A DNA stretch of 64,000 nt from Streptomyces sp. RPA4-2 (GTDB taxonomy: Bacteria > Actinomycetota > Actinomycetes > Streptomycetales > Streptomycetaceae), in contig NZ_CP050975.2 of assembly GCF_012273515.2 (NCBI RefSeq), positions 9,796,001 through 9,860,000 of the forward strand, given 5' to 3'. The notes under the pieces are model-generated. The model made no database searches. It worked only from the letters and a program-made list of their open reading frames with translations, and was not told where the DNA came from. A program made the position numbers and the translations under genes. This document shows, piece by piece, positions 1 to 9,400 of the stretch; positions within the stretch are counted from its first letter, which is position 1, and every line of letters begins with the position of its first letter.

Positions 1-939
1 GACCGCCGCAACAAGGCGCTCGCCCAGCTCCAGCAGGAGTACGCCGCCGCGGGGCGCAAGCTCGACGTCCAGTACACCCTGCCGGCCATGCCGAACGGGC
101 TGGACGGCAACGGGACGAAGCTGCTGTCCAACGCCAAGAGCAACGGCCTCAACGTCAACCTCGTCAACATCATGACGATGGACTACTACGACGGAACCCG
201 GGACATGGGCAAGGCGGCCACCGACGCCGCCACCGCTCTGCGCGGCCAGCTCGGCGCCATCTGGCCGGAGAAGTCCGACGCCCAGCTGTGGGCGATGGAG
301 GGCAACACCCCGATGATCGGGGTCAACGACGACGTCAGCGAGATCTTCACCACCGGCAACGCCACCACGCTCACCAACTTCGCCAAGTCCAAGGGCATCC
401 AGGAACTCGCCTTCTGGGCGCTCGGCCGTGACAAGGCCTGCGCCACCAACGGCCAGCTCTCCGACACCTGCAGTGGCACCCCGCAGAGCGCCTGGCAGTT
501 CTCCAGTACCTTCAACTCCGTGACCGGCGGTACCACCCCGCCGCCGCCCACCGGTTCCACCGGCCAGATCACGGGCCTCGGCGGCAAGTGCGTGGACGTC
601 GCCTCGGCGAGCAGCGCCAACGGCACCGCCGTCCAGCTGTACGACTGCAACGGCACCACCGCCCAGCAGTGGACCGTGGGTTCCGACAACACCGTCCGCA
701 GCCTCGGTAAGTGCATGGACCTCACCTCGGCGGGCACCGCCAACGGCACCAAGGTCCAGCTGTACGACTGCAACGGCACCGGCGCCCAGGTCTGGCAGCC
801 CGGCAGCGGCGACACCCTGGTGAACCCCGTGTCCGGCAAGTGCCTCGACGTCACCGACAAGTCGACGGCCAATGGAGCCCGGCTGCAGATCTGGACCTGC
901 GCGGGTGGCACCAACCAGCAGTTCCACCTCCCGGCCTGA
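1..939 (+). CDS. Secreted GH18 chitinase, C-terminal part, with ricin-B-type lectin domain (5' end outside window)
   Basis: The reading frame is open from the first base, so the gene starts before the window. Residues about 25-65 of the visible part carry the end of a GH18 barrel (YTLPAMPNG, then NIMTMDYYDG); the catalytic DxxDxDxE strand must lie upstream. A Pro/Thr/Gly linker at about residues 175-190 leads to a C-terminal beta-trefoil with three repeats, each with a K-C-(V/M/L)-D motif and the QxW or QxF signature (QQW, QVW, QQF), i.e. a CBM13/ricin-B lectin. GH18 enzymes hydrolyse chitin outside the cell and the lectin domain would anchor the enzyme to polysaccharide. The lectin call is very secure. 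The GH18 call rests on the short visible barrel segment. The next gene is convergent. Confidence 0.9.
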   Translation, partial: DRRNKALAQLQQEYAAAGRKLDVQYTLPAMPNGLDGNGTKLLSNAKSNGLNVNLVNIMTMDYYDGTRDMGKAATDAATALRGQLGAIWPEKSDAQLWAMEGNTPMIGVNDDVSEIFTTGNATTLTNFAKSKGIQELAFWALGRDKACATNGQLSDTCSGTPQSAWQFSSTFNSVTGGTTPPPPTGSTGQITGLGGKCVDVASASSANGTAVQLYDCNGTTAQQWTVGSDNTVRSLGKCMDLTSAGTANGTKVQLYDCNGTGAQVWQPGSGDTLVNPVSGKCLDVTDKSTANGARLQIWTCAGGTNQQFHLPA

Positions 940-958
940 CAGGGGGACAGGCCCGCTA

Positions 959-989
959 CCGCCCGGCGCACCGTGTGTGTGCCGGGCGG
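959..989. terminator. Hairpin between convergent chitinase and enoyl-CoA hydratase genes
   Basis: A 13-bp stem with one mismatch (959-971 paired with 977-989, 5-nt loop) lies 20 bp after the chitinase stop and between two convergent genes. There is no T-run, as is common in Streptomyces. It probably terminates the chitinase transcript. Confidence 0.5.
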
Positions 990-1055
990 CAGCGTGTGCG
1001 GCTTGGGGAGGGGCGCTGGGCGATGGGTGTTCGGCCGGTCCGGGGCTGAGCGCCG

Positions 1056-1889
1056 TCAGAGCTCACCGATGACCGTGCCGAGTTCGAGCTCGGTGTGGGA
1101 GCGCTCCTGGAGCCCGCGCTGCATCAGGGCGCCGACCCGGGCGACGACGGCGCTGTCGCCCGCCAGGACCTGGAACATACTGCCGTCGACGTGGACATCC
1201 TCCTTGGGCGCGAGGGCGGCCGCGTTGATGCGCCGCTTGGCGAGTCGCACGGCCGCTTCCGGGAATCCGGCGATGCGCTCGGCGAGCCGCTCCACGTGTG
1301 AGGGCAGTTCCTCGTCCGGCAGGGCCTTGTTGACCACACCGATGCGTTCGGCCTCCCGTGCGTCGACGTCCTCCGAGCTCAGGATCATCTGCATGGCCTG
1401 GCCGCGGCCGGCGAGCCGCACGAGATGCTGGACGGCGCCCGCACCGGTGAAGACCCCGGTGCCCACCTCGATCTGACCGATGACGGCGCGTTCGAGGGAC
1501 GCGAACCGCATGTCGCACGCGTACAGGAACTCGGCGCCGGCGCCGCGAGCCCGGCCTTCGAGGAGCGCGATCGTGACGGGACGCGCCTCGCTCAGGCGCC
1601 GGAAAAGGGCGCCGAGACTCACGTCGTCCGGGCCGCCGGACGTGGCGGCGGCCGCCGTGTACTGGGCGATCCGCTTGAGGTCGACGTGGGAGATGAAGAA
1701 GTCCGGGTCCGCGCTGCGGAACACCACGACGCGCACGTCACCGTCGGTGTCGGTGGCGTCGAGCAGGGCCACGAGATCCGTGACCAGTCGTTCGTCGATG
1801 AGGTTGACCGGAGGGTTGTCGAAGGTGGCCCACAGGACCCCGTTGCGCAGTTCCGTCCGGATTGTCTCGTACGAGTATGTTGCGGGCAC
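1056..1889 (-). CDS. Enoyl-CoA hydratase/isomerase (crotonase) family protein
   Basis: The 277-residue product has the crotonase fold signature: NPPVNLID near the N-terminus and the oxyanion-hole segment RGAGAEFLYACDMRF in the middle, followed by the expected GVVNKALP turn. Crotonases hydrate, isomerise or cleave CoA thioesters; the substrate here is unknown. The frame stays open further upstream, but I place the start at GTG 1889 because an AGGAAGGGGG ribosome site lies just before it and family similarity begins at that point. The gene is divergent from an alpha/beta hydrolase. The shared intergenic region carries two palindromes also echoed upstream of the nearby HxlR gene, so the three genes may form one regulated unit. 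The central GAGAE is less usual than GGGxE, so the exact reaction is uncertain. Confidence 0.85.
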   Translation of the reverse strand: MPATYSYETIRTELRNGVLWATFDNPPVNLIDERLVTDLVALLDATDTDGDVRVVVFRSADPDFFISHVDLKRIAQYTAAAATSGGPDDVSLGALFRRLSEARPVTIALLEGRARGAGAEFLYACDMRFASLERAVIGQIEVGTGVFTGAGAVQHLVRLAGRGQAMQMILSSEDVDAREAERIGVVNKALPDEELPSHVERLAERIAGFPEAAVRLAKRRINAAALAPKEDVHVDGSMFQVLAGDSAVVARVGALMQRGLQERSHTELELGTVIGEL

Positions 1890-1915
1890 TTGATGCGCCC
1901 CCTTCCTCAATATCA

Positions 1916-1971
1916 CTTGCTTTCTGCAAGCTACGTGGGTCATCCTGGCATCGGGACTTGCATTTTGCAAG
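1916..1971. promoter_or_regulatory. Two palindromic operator candidates (CTTGC-N5-GCAAG)
   Basis: Two 15-bp palindromes, 1916-1930 (CTTGCTTTCTGCAAG) and 1957-1971 (CTTGCATTTTGCAAG), lie 41 bp apart centre to centre, close to four helical turns, between the divergent hydratase and hydrolase genes. Their half-site recurs at 3171-3179 before the HxlR gene. HxlR proteins commonly bind such palindromes as dimers. That this HxlR protein binds here is inference. Confidence 0.6.
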
Positions 1972-2163
1972 CAACACGGCGGCCGGGGGAGAAAGGCAGG
2001 GGCTCCGCGTCCCGCCCCCCGGCCGGAGCGGCGCCTTCGCTCCGACGCCCGGCGAAGCGGTCGGTCGTGCCGCCGCCGAAGGGCCGCCGCGTCCGCGGTG
2101 CCGTCTCGGGGAGACGAGTCCGACGCAAGGCCCCACCGCACCGATCACCTCAGGAGAGATCTC

Positions 2164-3069
2164 ATGGTCCAGCGCACAGACGAGCTGATTCGCCTGCCCG
2201 ACGGGACGGTGCTTGACGCATGGCTGTTCCTGCCGGAGGGTCCAGGGCCCCACCCGGCCGTCACGATGACCCACGGCTTCGGCGGCACCAAGTACCACCA
2301 GGGCATCGAGGCGATCGCGCGCCGTATCGCGGAGGCGGGATTCGCGGTGTCGCTGCATGATCACCGGGGCTTCGGCGACAGCACCGGAGAGCCTCGCCAG
2401 GACATCGACCCCTACCGGCAGATCGAGGACTGGCGGCGGGTGATCTCACACCTGCAGACTCTCGACTCGATCGATGCGGACCGCATCGGCGTCTGGGGCA
2501 CCAGCTACTCGGGCGGACACGCCCTCGTCCTCGGGGCGACGGACCGCCGGATCACGGCCGTGTACTCCCAGGTGCCGACCATCAGCGGCTCCCAGAGCAG
2601 CCGCCGCCGTGTCCCGCCGCATCTCACCCGTCAGCTCGAGCAGGCCATCGCCGCCGACGAACTGAACCAGGCCCGGGGCGGGCAACCGGCGAGTCAGGCG
2701 TTCGTCAGCGACGACCCGACCGTGCCGGCCTCCTACCGTTCCGCCGACGCCATCGACTTCTACCTGCGGCACAACGCGCCGGAGGGCGTGTGGGAGAACC
2801 GCGTCACGGTCCAGTCCAACCGGCGCGCCCGTTCCTACGACCCCGGCCACTGGATCGACCAGATCTCGCCGACACCCCTGATGATGCTGGTCGGCACCCA
2901 CGACACCGTCGCACCCACCGACCTGGCCCTGGGCGCGTACGAGAAGGCCCTGGAGCCCAAGGAACTCGTTCTCCTGCCCGGCGGTCACTTCGACCCCTAC
3001 CTCGACGGCTTCGAGGCGAGCACCAGTGCCGCCGTGCGGTTCTTCCGCACCCACCTCCAGGCCGGGTGA
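2164..3069 (+). CDS. Alpha/beta hydrolase (YcjY/dienelactone-hydrolase-like)
   Basis: The 301-residue product begins at ATG 2164 behind a CAGGAGAG ribosome site. It shows the alpha/beta-hydrolase elements in order: oxyanion segment HGFGG (about residue 37), nucleophile elbow GTSYSG (Ser about 114), acid in THDTVAP (Asp about 248) and the base in GGHFDPY (His about 275). There is no signal peptide, so it should be a cytoplasmic esterase, lactonase or peptidase-like hydrolase. It is divergent from a crotonase-family gene and followed by an HxlR regulator, which suggests a small inducible catabolic or detoxification unit. The substrate cannot be deduced. Confidence 0.88.
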   Translation: MVQRTDELIRLPDGTVLDAWLFLPEGPGPHPAVTMTHGFGGTKYHQGIEAIARRIAEAGFAVSLHDHRGFGDSTGEPRQDIDPYRQIEDWRRVISHLQTLDSIDADRIGVWGTSYSGGHALVLGATDRRITAVYSQVPTISGSQSSRRRVPPHLTRQLEQAIAADELNQARGGQPASQAFVSDDPTVPASYRSADAIDFYLRHNAPEGVWENRVTVQSNRRARSYDPGHWIDQISPTPLMMLVGTHDTVAPTDLALGAYEKALEPKELVLLPGGHFDPYLDGFEASTSAAVRFFRTHLQAG

Positions 3070-3075
3070 CCGACC

Positions 3076-3110
3076 GGGTGTCCCGCCGAGGGAGGATCGG
3101 CGGGACACCC
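3076..3110 (+). terminator. Perfect 14-bp hairpin terminator after the hydrolase
   Basis: Arms 3076-3089 and 3097-3110 pair perfectly around a 7-nt loop, 6 bp after the hydrolase stop. No U-tract follows. This separates the hydrolase transcript from the HxlR gene downstream. Confidence 0.75.
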
Positions 3111-3170
3111 CAGTGGCGCCGCCGGACACCGGAACAGCCTCGAACGGACAGGACACCCACCTGCTCTACA

Positions 3171-3179
3171 ATTGCAAGT
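3171..3179. promoter_or_regulatory. Half-site of the TTGCAAG operator upstream of the HxlR gene
   Basis: ATTGCAAGT lies 22 bp before the HxlR start and matches the arm of the two palindromes at 1916-1971. It fits autoregulation by the HxlR protein, but only one arm is well conserved. Confidence 0.4.
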
Positions 3180-3200
3180 GACATCGAGAGGGGAGTCGCG

Positions 3201-3704
3201 GTGAAGCGTCGGGAACTGGGCGGGTCCGCCTGCCCCATCGACCGGTCTCTGCACGAGGTCGGCGACACCTGGACTCTGCAGATCCTGCGGGACGCGATGC
3301 ACGGTGTCACGCGCTTCACGGACTTCAGCAACCACATCGGCCTCGCGACCAACGTCCTGAGCGCGCGCCTGCAGAAGCTCGTGGCCGTCGGCATCTTCGA
3401 GATCCAGGAGTCGGCACTCGGCAACTCGCACGAGTACGTCCTGACTGAGAAGGGCCGTGACTTCCACACCGTTCTGGCCGCACTGCGCCAGTGGGGCCAA
3501 AAACACCTCTTCGACGACGACGAGCTCGTCAACCGTGTCGTCGACGCCCGCACCGGCCGGCAACCCCTGCCGGTCACCCTCACCGCGGACGACGGCCGGG
3601 AACTGTCCGCCGACGACATCCTCATAGTCCAGTCACGGGCGTCGGATCCCATCGAATCCGCCACGCCGGTCGACACACCACGCCGTCGCCACTCAGGGGC
3701 CTAG
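3201..3704 (+). CDS. HxlR-family winged-helix transcriptional regulator
   Basis: The product is 167 residues from GTG 3201, with a GAGAGGGG ribosome site 8 bp upstream. It has the HxlR signature: a Cys near the N-terminus (CPIDRSLHEVGDTWTLQILRD), the FTDFSNHIGLATNVLSARLQ recognition helix region and the YVLTEKG wing. Residues from about 110 on are an extension longer than the usual 110-130-residue family members. HxlR proteins are dimeric repressors or activators of detoxification and catabolic genes, often sensing electrophiles or redox state through cysteine. The TTGCAAG motif shared with the divergent hydratase/hydrolase promoters makes those genes its likely targets. Confidence 0.9.
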   Translation: MKRRELGGSACPIDRSLHEVGDTWTLQILRDAMHGVTRFTDFSNHIGLATNVLSARLQKLVAVGIFEIQESALGNSHEYVLTEKGRDFHTVLAALRQWGQKHLFDDDELVNRVVDARTGRQPLPVTLTADDGRELSADDILIVQSRASDPIESATPVDTPRRRHSGA

Positions 3705-3755
3705 GTGTATTGATCACGAGCGTTGTCAACACCTGGTGTTCGGGTTGCTGAAAGG

Positions 3756-3809
3756 CGAAGACCTCCGGTGTGTGGAGCTGTCTAGGACTGCACCACTCGG
3801 AGGTCTTCG
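3756..3809. repeat. 12-bp perfect inverted repeat overlapping the IS481 transposase ribosome site
   Basis: The arm CGAAGACCTCCG (3756-3767) pairs perfectly with CGGAGGTCTTCG (3798-3809) across 30 bp. The right arm contains the GGAGG ribosome site and touches the GTG start at 3809. RNA reading in from outside the element could fold and hide the ribosome site. Confidence 0.7.
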
Positions 3810-4069
3810 TGTCCCACCGTAATGCCCGGCTGACCGTTCATGGCAGGCGGCTGCTGGTCGACCGTGTCCGTTCCGGGCGGCCGGTGGCGCATGTCGCCGC
3901 CGAGCTGGGCGTTTCACGGCCCACCGCTCACATGTGGGTGCGCCGATGGCGGGCCGAGGGTGAGGCGGGCCTGGCAGACCGCTCCAGCCGCCCGACGGCC
4001 ACGGCAGCACTGTCCTGGGCCCGCCGTGACGCCCTCAATGCGGGTACCACGGCGTCCGGGCAACCGTAG
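3809..4069 (+). pseudogene. IS481-family transposase, N-terminal fragment
   Basis: The 86-residue frame starting at GTG 3809 matches the beginning of IS481-type transposases: a helix-turn-helix with HVAAELGVSRPTAHMWVRRW followed by GEAGLADRSSRP. Full transposases of this family are about 300-400 residues with a DDE catalytic core, which is absent here; similarity stops near 4010 and the frame ends at 4069. It is therefore a dead fragment. The sequence immediately after it, to 4219, shows no recognisable IS sequence, so the element was truncated on its right side before or during formation of the present junction with the NB-ARC gene. Confidence 0.8.
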
Positions 4070-4219
4070 GCAGAGGTGGATCCGTCGGGCACCGCCGGCC
4101 CATGAGATCACGCGGACTGTCTCACCGCGTCGGCCACAGAAACCGTCCGATCGAATAGTTGTCAAGGTCGATCGTTTCTGACCGCTTGTTGTAAGAGGGT
4201 GTAGGTCCGTGCGCGAGGC

Positions 4220-6274
4220 ATGCAGGATGGAGCCGTGGTAGGCAACCTCCCGGTCACGACGACCAGCTTCGTCGGCCGCGACAGCGAACTCGACACAGTC
4301 AAGACGGCGTTGACCCAGCACCGGGCGGTCACCCTCACCGGTGGCGGCGGTGTCGGTAAGAGCCGCCTGGCGCTGCGCGTCGCGGAGCAGACACGGGGTC
4401 GGTACGCCGACGGGGTCTGGTGGATCGACCTGTCCAACCTCTACGACGACAGGTTGTTCACGGCCACGGTCTGCGATGCGGTCGATCTCCTGGACCACAA
4501 CCCGCGCGCCCCGGTCGAGGCACTGCACGAGTGGCTGACCGGCCAACAAGTCCTGCTCGTCTTCGACTGCTGCGAACGGGTGTTGACTTCCTGCCAGTCC
4601 CTGGTGGGCGAACTCCTGCTGGCCGCACCTCAGTTGACCGTCCTCGCCACCAGCAGAAAACCCCTCGGTGTCCAGGGCGAGCACCGCATCGAGGTCGCTC
4701 CGCTCTCCATGGACGACGGCGGCAGCGGAGACGCGGTGCGTCTGTTCCGCGAGCGCTGTGCCACGGCCGCCCCTGAGGTGTCCCTCGATTCCCCCGGCTC
4801 CGCCGAGGCCGTCTCCGCCATCTGCCGCCGCCTGGAGGGAATTCCGCTCGCCGTCGAACTCGCCTGCGCACGCCTGCGGGAGAGCACCCTCACGGAGATC
4901 GCCGAACGCCTGGGCTCACGGCTCGACACTCTCGTGGACGAGACGGCATGGCCCAAGCGCCACCGAGCCCTTCGCACGGCGATCGGCTGGAGCCACGAAC
5001 TGTGTTCCCCGCTCGAGCGCCTGCTGTGGGCCAGACTTTCCGTCTTCCGCGGCCCCGTCGAAGCGGCGGACGCGCAGGCCGTCTGCGCGGGCGGCCCCCT
5101 CGGTGCCCACGACATCCCCCGGCTTCTCGAGCGGCTGGTCGACCAGTCCGTCCTCCAACAGGTGGGCACCCGCTACCGCATGCTCGACACACTGTGCGAG
5201 TACGGAGCCATGTGGCTCGCGGAGCTCGGTGAGGAACACGCCCTCGCCCGGCTCCATGCCACGCACTTCGCCACCGTGCTGGCGGAGGCCGAAGCGGGCT
5301 GGCTCAGCGGCCAGCAGGTCGCCTGGTACGCGCGGATCTCCGCGAGCCACACCGACGTACGCGCCGCACTCGACCACCTCATCGAGGCAGACCCCGACGC
5401 CGCCCTCGAAATGGCCGGCAGGACAGGCCTGTTCTGGCCCTGCTGCGGACACCTGCACGAATCCCGCGACTATCTCGAACGCGCCCTGGCGCTCGACACA
5501 CCCAAGGGGCCGTCCCGCACCCGCGCACTCTGGGCCCTGGGTATCACGCTCACCCTCCAGGGCGACCACCGGACCGCGCTGCGCGTCGGGGAGGAATGCG
5601 CCGACGCGGCGCGGCAGGACGGCACTCCGCAGTCCGCGCTGTTCGCCGCCCACACCCTCGGCCTCACCCACCTCATGGCCGGCCGTCCCCAGGCCGCGTA
5701 CGACGTGAGCGACCACGCCTTGATCACCCGCGGCACGTCGCCGCCCTCGGGGGCGCCGCAGCTCTGCTGCATGGTGATCCGTACGTTCGCCCACTCCGCG
5801 CTGGGCCGACTGGCGGAGGCCTACGAAGCGGCCATCGGCCTGCGCCGTCTCAGCCTCCGCTACGGCGAGCACTGGGCGCGGTCGTACGCGTTCCACCAAC
5901 TCGCCTTCATAGACCTCCTCCAGGGGCGCGCGCACGACGCGGAACGCCACGCCCGAGCCATGCTCGCCAGCAAGCACAACCTCAACGACAACCTCGGAAT
6001 CGCCCTGGCTCTCGACCTCCTCACCGGAGCGAACGCGGTTCAGGGCAACGGCATCGGGGCCGCTCGTACCTCGGGCACCGGGAACTCCTTCTGGCGCATG
6101 CTCGGTCACCCGAATCACGGCACGCCCGAGCTCTCCGAGGTGCGTGACCAATGGGAACTGCAAGCCCGTAAGGCGGCCGGGGACGACGCCTACGACAGGG
6201 CCTTCCACGACGCGCTGAACGGCGACGCCGAACTGGGCCTCGCCCTCGTACTGCAGGGCCCTCCACCCTCCTGA
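4220..6274 (+). CDS. NB-ARC ATPase with TPR-like C-terminal half (LuxR/AfsR-type regulator lacking its HTH)
   Basis: The 684-residue product has a P-loop GGGGVGKS at residues 41-48, a Walker B-like QVLLVFDCCERV about 65 residues later, the TSRKPLG sensor and a winged-helix/TPR-like helical half. This architecture is that of the large Streptomyces ATP-binding regulators, which normally end in a LuxR HTH or begin with a SARP domain. Here the protein stops at the point where the LuxR HTH would be expected and the N-terminus goes straight into the NB-ARC domain, so no DNA-binding domain is visible. It may be a regulator fragment, or a signalling ATPase that works through a partner. Start ATG 4220 is likely; an in-frame GTG at 4235 is possible. 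An IS481 remnant lies directly upstream. Confidence 0.85.
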   Translation: MQDGAVVGNLPVTTTSFVGRDSELDTVKTALTQHRAVTLTGGGGVGKSRLALRVAEQTRGRYADGVWWIDLSNLYDDRLFTATVCDAVDLLDHNPRAPVEALHEWLTGQQVLLVFDCCERVLTSCQSLVGELLLAAPQLTVLATSRKPLGVQGEHRIEVAPLSMDDGGSGDAVRLFRERCATAAPEVSLDSPGSAEAVSAICRRLEGIPLAVELACARLRESTLTEIAERLGSRLDTLVDETAWPKRHRALRTAIGWSHELCSPLERLLWARLSVFRGPVEAADAQAVCAGGPLGAHDIPRLLERLVDQSVLQQVGTRYRMLDTLCEYGAMWLAELGEEHALARLHATHFATVLAEAEAGWLSGQQVAWYARISASHTDVRAALDHLIEADPDAALEMAGRTGLFWPCCGHLHESRDYLERALALDTPKGPSRTRALWALGITLTLQGDHRTALRVGEECADAARQDGTPQSALFAAHTLGLTHLMAGRPQAAYDVSDHALITRGTSPPSGAPQLCCMVIRTFAHSALGRLAEAYEAAIGLRRLSLRYGEHWARSYAFHQLAFIDLLQGRAHDAERHARAMLASKHNLNDNLGIALALDLLTGANAVQGNGIGAARTSGTGNSFWRMLGHPNHGTPELSEVRDQWELQARKAAGDDAYDRAFHDALNGDAELGLALVLQGPPPS

Positions 6275-6457
6275 CCGTCGTCACAAACCGTCGAGTCCGG
6301 GGCCGGGGAAGGGTGCCGCGCGCCGATGAATCCGACCCGATCGCGCCGAGGGGGCCGGTGCACGGCGGGCCACGCGGTGACGGGGCGGGCCTCTTGACCT
6401 TGGCGTGAGCATGCCTGAGTGTGTGATGGCCGGGACGCCACTGCACAGGAGTCGCAT

Positions 6458-9400
6458 GTGAGACGCATCAGTAGGCAAGTCGCAGTCGTAGCAGCTGTCA
6501 TGGCAGCACTGGTCGGGGGCTCGGGAGGAGCGGCTTCCGCCGCTCGGACAACGTTGTCCAAACCCGGAGGCGCCGAACTCGTCGAAGATCCCACCGAGTT
6601 CGTCGACCCGCTCATCGGGACCGGCAACGGCGGCGCGTCCGTCGGAGAGATCAACAACTTCCCCGGCCCGTCGACCCCGTTCGGCATGATGCAATTCTCG
6701 CCCGACACCGAGGGCTCGTACGCCGGTTACCAGTTCCACAGCAGCAAGATCAAGGGCTTCAGCCTCAACCACGCCTCGGTCGGCTGCACCGCGTTCGGCG
6801 ACGTGCCGCTGCTGCCGGTCGCGGGCGACGTCGGCAGCGCACCGTGGGACCGCACCGAGGCGTTCACGCACACGGACGAGAAGGCCGAAGCCGGCTACTA
6901 CGCCGTGACCACGGGCGACGGCGCGAAGGTACGCACCGAACTCACCGCCACCACCCGCACCGGACTGGCCTCGTTCACCTTTCCCGCCGACACCGGGAAG
7001 AAGGCGCAGGTCCTGGTCAAGGGCGGTGGCAGCCTCTCCGGCGACAAGAAGGCCGACCTGACGATCTCCGGCGATCGCGCGATCACCGGATCCGCGACCA
7101 CGGGCAACTTCTGCGGCAAGGGCAACGAGTACACCGTGCACTACGCGATCACCTTCGATCGCCCCTTCGTCGCGCACGGCACCTGGGACGGCAAGGCGGT
7201 GACCGACGGCGGCGGCTCGGTGGACGCCCCCAGGGCGGGCGCCTATCTGACGTTCGACGCGACCGACCAACGTACGGTGCGCGCGAAGGTCTCCATGTCG
7301 TACGTATCGGTCGACGGCGCCCGGGCCAACATGGCCGCGGAGATGCCCGGTTGGAACCTCGACGACGTACGCGAGCAGACCCGGGGCCAGTGGAAGCAGG
7401 CACTGCGCAAGATCCGCGTCGGGGGCGGTGAGACCGGTGAGAGGAAGATGTTCTACACCTTCCTCTACCACTCGCTGATGCACCCGAACACCTTCAACGA
7501 CGCCGACGGCCGCTACATCGGCTTCGACGACAAGGTCCGCACGCTCCCCGAGGGCCGCGCGCAGTACGCCAACTTCTCCGACTGGGACACCTATCGCTCA
7601 CTCGCCCCGCTGCAGGCGATGCTGTTCCCGAAGCAGGCGAGTGACATGGCGCAGTCTCTCGTCCACGACGCGGAGCAGGGCGGCTGGTGGCCGCGCTGGC
7701 CACTCGCGAACGACTACACGGGCCAGATGACCGGCGACAACTCCGTCCCGCTGATCGCGAATCTGTACGCCTACGGCGCACGCGACTTCGACCTCAAGAC
7801 CGCACTCAAGTACCTGGTCAAGGGCGCTACCTCGGTGGACCACACGCCAGGCGCGTACCAGGAGCGGCCGGGCGTCGAGGACTACGTGGAACGCGGCTAC
7901 GCGAACAACAGCGCCGTCCGCGGGGACCACGCCCGCGTCGGCGCCTCCGTCACCCTCGAGTGGGCGATCGACGACTTCGCCATCGCACAACTGGCACGGG
8001 CCGCCGGTGACCGGGACACGGCGCGCACCTTCACCCGCCGCGGCCAGAACTGGCAGAACATCCTCAACCCGGCGACCGGCTACCTCTCCCCGCGCGGCGA
8101 GGACGGTCTCTTCCCGGACGGCCCCGGCTACCAGCCGCCGCCGGCCGGCAAGTTCGGCCAGGACGGCTTCGACGAGGGCAACGCGGCACAGTACAACTGG
8201 CTCGTCCCACAGAACACCGCCGGCCTGATCCGGGCGATGGGCGGCCGCGAGGCCACGGCGAAGCGGCTCGACACCTTCTTCGGCAAACTCAACGCCGGGC
8301 CCAACGAGCCTTACATGTGGGCCGGGAACGAGGTCGACTTCGGAGTTCCGTGGGTCTACAACCACCTCGGCCGGCCCTGGGAGACGCAGGAGAAGGTCCG
8401 GTCGATCGCGACCGGCCTCTTCAGCCCGACCCCGGACGGTGAGCCGGGCAACGACGACCTGGGCGCCCAGTCCTCCTGGTACGTCTGGGCCGCCGTCGGG
8501 CTCTACCCGGCCACACCGGGCACCGCCGACCTGTCGGTGCACAGCCCGCTCTTCCCGCGCGTGGTCGTGGATCTGCCGGGCCACGGCCGGGACCTGGACA
8601 TCCGCGCCCCACGAGCGGCTGCGGGCACACCCTACGTCCACGGGCTGCGACTGGACGGCCGCGACCGTGAGCGCACGTATCTGCCGAAGTCGGCGGTGAC
8701 CAAGGGCGGCCGACTGGACTTCGACCTGTCCGGTACACCGGACAAGTCCTGGGCCACGTCCCCCAAGGCGGCGCCGCCGTCGTACCACGACGGCGAGCAG
8801 GACTTCCTGGCGTACGCCGCCCGGAACCAGGTGATCGCGTCCCCGGGCGGCGTCGGCACGAAACTCGTGGTGCACGGACAGGCGCTGGCCGGACACGACC
8901 GCACGCTGACGGTCGCCGCGGACGCTCCGCCCGGACTGTCCGTGTCGTCGGACAGGATGAACCTCGCCGCGGACACGGGCTCCGGCACCGCCGAGTTGAC
9001 GGTGAAGGCGGCGGCCGGGACGGAACCGGGGTACTACGAGGTGCCGTTCACCATCCGCGATCGCCAGGGTGACGCCGTGCACCGCACCGTGATCGTCCTG
9101 GTGGCCGAGGAGGGCGGCGTCACCGCGGCTCTCGGTGACGCGTACGCGGCTGTGGGCGTGTCGAGCGACGGCACACCGGTCGAGGCCGACTTCGACGGCG
9201 CGGGCAACAGCTACTCGCGTCAGGCGCTGGCCGCGGCCGGGCTCAAGGGCGGTGCGACGACGGAGATCTCCGGCACGCGCTTCACCTGGCCCGGCACGCC
9301 CGCGGGCCGCCCGGACAGCGTCACGGCGAACGGCCGGCGGCTCGACCTCGCAGCCGACACCAAGGACGCCAAGCGGCTGGTCTTCGTCGGCTCGGCCACG

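Noticed and set aside
186..971. Long minus-strand open frame opposite the chitinase
   Set aside because: It is the antisense of the lectin repeats; composition and codon bias follow the plus-strand gene.
1096..1107. CebR-like TGGGAGCGCTCC within the crotonase gene
   Set aside because: It lies near the 3' end of a coding sequence and far from any promoter; probably chance.
3728..3740. Palindrome AACACCTGGTGTT shared in core with 47952-47962
   Set aside because: Short, GC-rich and in unrelated contexts (IS fragment flank versus decarboxylase leader); I see no reason to link them.
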